Notes under the pieces: generated by a model
The model's database searches: none
The model's input: the letters and a program-made list of their open reading frames with translations, nothing else
Told to the model about the DNA's origin: nothing
Part shown: positions 13,771-16,098 of the stretch, one piece after another
How the letters are laid out: the number at the start of each line of letters is the position of its first letter
Numbering within the stretch: the stretch's first letter is position 1
Assembly: GCA_022361535.1 (NCBI GenBank)
Contig: JAKSAU010000833.1
Span: 1 to 16,098 of the forward strand
Direction: 5' to 3'
Length of the DNA: 16,098 nt
Source: Desulfobacterales bacterium
GTDB taxonomy: Bacteria; Desulfobacterota; Desulfobacteria; Desulfobacterales; Desulfobacteraceae
Position numbers and translations under genes: made by a program

Positions 13771-14040
13771 TTAGTCGTCTGAAAAGAAATCTAAAATATC
13801 AAAGACAGTATCTACGGCTTTGACAGCAGTTTTGGCTTTTGAGTGGCTGTGTTTTTTCAAAATTTTAGTTTTATTCAGGTTTGAACTTTGTCCTTTAGAG
13901 GCAGACCGATCAATGATTTTGTTTAATTCTCCGCAGTCCAGCCAAATACCACTGCATTGAGGACAATAGTCGATTTCAATTCCTTTGCGGTCGGCAATTC
14001 TTAACTTAACATTTACACAATTAGGACATAGTTTCGCCAT
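13771..14040 (-). CDS. TFIIB-type zinc-ribbon protein
   Basis: 89 residues. The first 45 residues form a zf-TFIIB (PF13453-type) zinc ribbon: Cys5-x2-Cys8 (LCPNCVNVKL) and Cys26-x2-Cys29 in YCPQCSGIWLDCGELNKI. The rest is a basic linker (KTKILKKHSHSKAKTAVKA) and a short hydrophobic, acidic end (VFDILDFFSDD). No partner is evident. It is 97 bp upstream, in leftward transcription, of the CsaA-like gene and may or may not be co-transcribed. Family function is unknown. Confidence 0.85.
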   Translation of the reverse strand: MAKLCPNCVNVKLRIADRKGIEIDYCPQCSGIWLDCGELNKIIDRSASKGQSSNLNKTKILKKHSHSKAKTAVKAVDTVFDILDFFSDD

Positions 14041-14380
14041 TTGTTAATTCCTTTTTTAGATTCATTTCGCATAAAATGACCATTTATTATCAGAGCAACT
14101 TGCCTTGATAAGTTTTAACTATCGTTATTACCAAGGAAGAAGCTTAAAGATAACCTAAATTGGAGATTAGCCTTACTGTGGAAGGTATTGCAAGAGGAAA
14201 TAGTATATCAGGATCAGAGTAACTTGGTGAAATAAGAGAATTATCCGGAGGGTAGGCTGTGCTTCGTGTGGCCGGTGTAACCATTTGAGGTGTAAATTTA
14301 TTTTAAAAACAGAGATCTAAAAAATTGGTGAGAATAGTATCAGGCTTTACAAGCTGTCGTAGTGTGGTAAAGAAAAGAAC
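14041..14380. other. Divergent intergenic region, no gene seen
   Basis: About 340 bp between the leftward zinc-ribbon gene and the rightward regulator gene. No reading frame with a ribosome site, no tRNA and no riboswitch fold that I recognise. It presumably holds both promoters; LysR-type operators (T-N11-A) would be expected near 14300-14380 but none is distinctive enough to call. Confidence 0.5.
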
Positions 14381-15265
14381 ATGTTGGACTATAAACTATT
14401 GGAAGCTTTGGAACGGGTTGTTGCGGAAGGCGGGTTTGACAAAGCAGCCCGACAACTGAACATTACACAGTCGGCTGTATCCCAGCGGGTCAAGCTGCTG
14501 GAGGATCAGACCGGCATGGTGCTGCTGACCCGAACCACCCCTCCTGTACCGACCCACGAAGGCCAGGCGCTGCTCAAGCATTTTATACAGGTCCGCCAGC
14601 TTGAAGGAGACCTGGCAGCTAGTCTAAAGTTAGAAGGTGGATCATCGTTCAGAACCATGGCATTGGGAATCAATGCAGACAGCCTTGCCACCTGGTTTTA
14701 TCCGGCTGTCTCCCCATTTCTAAAAGACCGGAAGGTTGTTTTGGATCTGCGGGTGGATGATCAAGACCAGACCCATAAGCTGTTGCGGAACGGAGAGGTG
14801 TTAGGGTGCATTTCATCCGAGCAAACACCGGTGCAGGGATGCAAGGTGTCACATTTGGGTAATATGAATTACCGCATGGTGGCTACACCGGAATTCAAAG
14901 CCCAATACTTTGCATCAGGCCTGACCCAAGAAGGCTTAAAAGCCGCACCTGCCGTGATTTACAATCAGCATGATGATCTGCATGCACGATATATTGGAAA
15001 GGCAATCTCTTCTGAATGCATGCGAGACATCCCAATTCATTTTGTTCCATCTTCAGAGCAGTTTGTCGTCATAATCCTGGACAGCCAGGCCTATGGAATG
15101 GTGCCGGATTTACAATCTATGCCGTATCTTGAAAATGGGAATCTGGTGGAACTTGTACCGGATACCACTTGGCAGGTATCCTTGTACTGGCACCGGTGGA
15201 ACCTGGATTCAACCCTGCTGGATGATTTCTCAAAGGCAATTGTGAAAAATGCCGTGATTTGTTAA
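14381..15265 (+). CDS. argP: LysR-family transcriptional regulator, ArgP (IciA)-like
   Basis: 294 residues, the usual size. The N-terminal winged helix-turn-helix (LDYKLLEALERVVAEGGFDK, AARQLNITQSAVSQRVKLLE) is very close in pattern to ArgP/IciA, and the rest is a LysR-type effector-binding domain (DSLATWFYPAVSPFL, YNQHDDLHARYI, HFVPSSEQFV). In enterobacteria ArgP responds to lysine and arginine and activates argO and dapB. The ligand here is unproven. The ATG at 14381 has only a weak AAAGAAAAG ribosome site. The next gene, for a DUF2868 protein, starts about 8 bp after its stop, so the two are probably co-transcribed. Confidence 0.85.
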   Translation: MLDYKLLEALERVVAEGGFDKAARQLNITQSAVSQRVKLLEDQTGMVLLTRTTPPVPTHEGQALLKHFIQVRQLEGDLAASLKLEGGSSFRTMALGINADSLATWFYPAVSPFLKDRKVVLDLRVDDQDQTHKLLRNGEVLGCISSEQTPVQGCKVSHLGNMNYRMVATPEFKAQYFASGLTQEGLKAAPAVIYNQHDDLHARYIGKAISSECMRDIPIHFVPSSEQFVVIILDSQAYGMVPDLQSMPYLENGNLVELVPDTTWQVSLYWHRWNLDSTLLDDFSKAIVKNAVIC

Positions 15266-15273
15266 AACCAGGC

Positions 15274-16098
15274 ATGACCATGTCTCTCAAAGATATCGTT
15301 GATCTGGATTTTCTCCTTGGCCTGGATGACAATGCCGAGGCTGGAGAATCAGAGGCAATTGCTGCCCGGGACAGGGATATTTTCCAACAAATCAGCAAAC
15401 CTGAGCTTGATGACACCCGTTTGATGGCAGCCTGGCTTGACTACCGCAGGCTTTTGTTTTTTCATGAGGCAGGCAAAGATTCGGAACCGAGGCTTCCCGG
15501 TTCCCTGTTTGATTCTTTATACCGGTGGGCAGTTAGAATAATCATCTTTATAAGTCTTTTCGCCGGATGGCTGACCTCATATTCTTTTTTGGCCTATCAT
15601 GGAAGCAGACCGGTGAATGTCACCCTGTTTGTTGCGTTTTTTATTTTGCTTCAGATTGTGCTTTTTCTTGTTGCAGCCATGGTCGTATTACGCCGTCTCC
15701 GGCTGGAGGCCAGCGGTCGTGGACACATGGGTTACTCTTTAATACAAGGATTGAGTTTCCGCGTATTTGTCACAAAGTTTTACGCCCTGTTTCAAAAATT
15801 ATCTAAACAGCCGGAAGGGCATTTTCTTTCATCTGCCCATGCAGATGGCCGTTTGGCGCGGTTGGATACCAGGGAATATAGAAACCTGTTGTTTTGGCCT
15901 TTTTTTATGCTTTCTTCCCTGGCTGCTTTAGGGTTTTCTTCAGGTGCTCTTGGCGGTACCCTGTTCCGGGTCATGGTGACCGATCTTGCCTTTGGGTGGC
16001 AGTCCACCTTGTTTAATTCAGGCGCTCAGATCCACAGCCTGGTTTCCTGGATGGCGCTTCCATGGTCATGGGCAATGCCGGATGCTTTTGCCGTTCCA
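15274..16098 (+). CDS. DUF2868-type membrane protein (3' end outside window)
   Basis: The frame is open from ATG 15274 (or ATG 15280) to the window edge, at least 273 residues. The soluble N-terminus (about 90 residues) is followed by four hydrophobic spans: near 92-112 (VRIIIFISLFAGWL), 123-146 (VTLFVAFFILLQIVLFLVAA), about 210-230 (LLFWPFFMLSSLAALGF) and a later one. The segment GWQSTLFNSG, then HSLVSWMALPWSWAMPDAF, is the DUF2868 signature. In many proteobacteria a DUF3482 GTPase gene follows DUF2868, so one may lie just beyond the window. Function unknown. It follows the argP-like gene closely. Confidence 0.8.
   Translation, partial: MTMSLKDIVDLDFLLGLDDNAEAGESEAIAARDRDIFQQISKPELDDTRLMAAWLDYRRLLFFHEAGKDSEPRLPGSLFDSLYRWAVRIIIFISLFAGWLTSYSFLAYHGSRPVNVTLFVAFFILLQIVLFLVAAMVVLRRLRLEASGRGHMGYSLIQGLSFRVFVTKFYALFQKLSKQPEGHFLSSAHADGRLARLDTREYRNLLFWPFFMLSSLAALGFSSGALGGTLFRVMVTDLAFGWQSTLFNSGAQIHSLVSWMALPWSWAMPDAFAVP

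Overview
Organism. The window looks like a moderately AT-rich Gram-negative anaerobe that decodes UGA as selenocysteine. A selenocysteine-encoded DsbA/FrnE-like protein, an ArgP-type LysR regulator, a DUF2868 membrane protein and a Sel1-caspase protein together suggest a Desulfobacterales-type sulfate reducer. That assignment is inference from gene content only.

Layout. (1) 1-3358: a 5'-truncated gene for a Sel1-repeat/peptidoglycan-binding-like/caspase-like protein, followed 39 bp later by a small two-helix membrane protein; together they look like a caspase-type stress or defence cassette. (2) 3359-4123: a long spacer ending in the original promoter and first 21 codons of a selenoprotein gene. 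(3) 4124-10846: an integrated element of about 6.7 kb bounded by a perfect 33-bp direct repeat. It carries, leftward, a ribbon-helix-helix-like regulator, an AlpA/Xis-like protein and a tyrosine integrase that abuts the left attachment site. It also carries, leftward, a rolling-circle (HUH) replication protein and two small genes. Two rightward cargo genes are an AbiGi/DUF2971-like protein with a zinc ribbon and a PD-(D/E)xK nuclease-like protein, separated by a GC-rich segment that looks like a structured RNA ending in an intrinsic terminator. (4) 10736-11407: the restored selenoprotein gene, whose first 26 codons and promoter come from the element and whose remainder comes from the host. (5) 11614-16098: ordinary chromosomal genes (EF-hand-type protein, GNAT acetyltransferase, CsaA-like tRNA-binding protein, TFIIB-type zinc-ribbon protein, ArgP-like regulator, DUF2868 membrane protein running off the end).

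Main discovery. The 33-bp recombination core begins exactly at the in-frame UGA (selenocysteine) codon and covers the redox motif U-P-W-C plus the downstream region where a bacterial SECIS element must lie. The element therefore uses a selenocysteine-insertion signal as its attachment site. Integration leaves a 36-codon remnant on the left and rebuilds a full gene on the right with a new promoter, leader and N-terminus. The two promoters have diverged in sequence but keep the same architecture: a palindrome followed by three roughly 10-bp-phased GGTAAAA-like repeats. A 15-bp piece of the core also recurs inside the element as one arm of a perfect inverted repeat, and the octamer TGTTACCA occurs twice near each end, as expected of integrase arm sites.

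Together the genes describe a small hybrid between a rolling-circle plasmid and an integrative element. It inserts into a redox selenoprotein gene without destroying it and carries probable anti-phage cargo.
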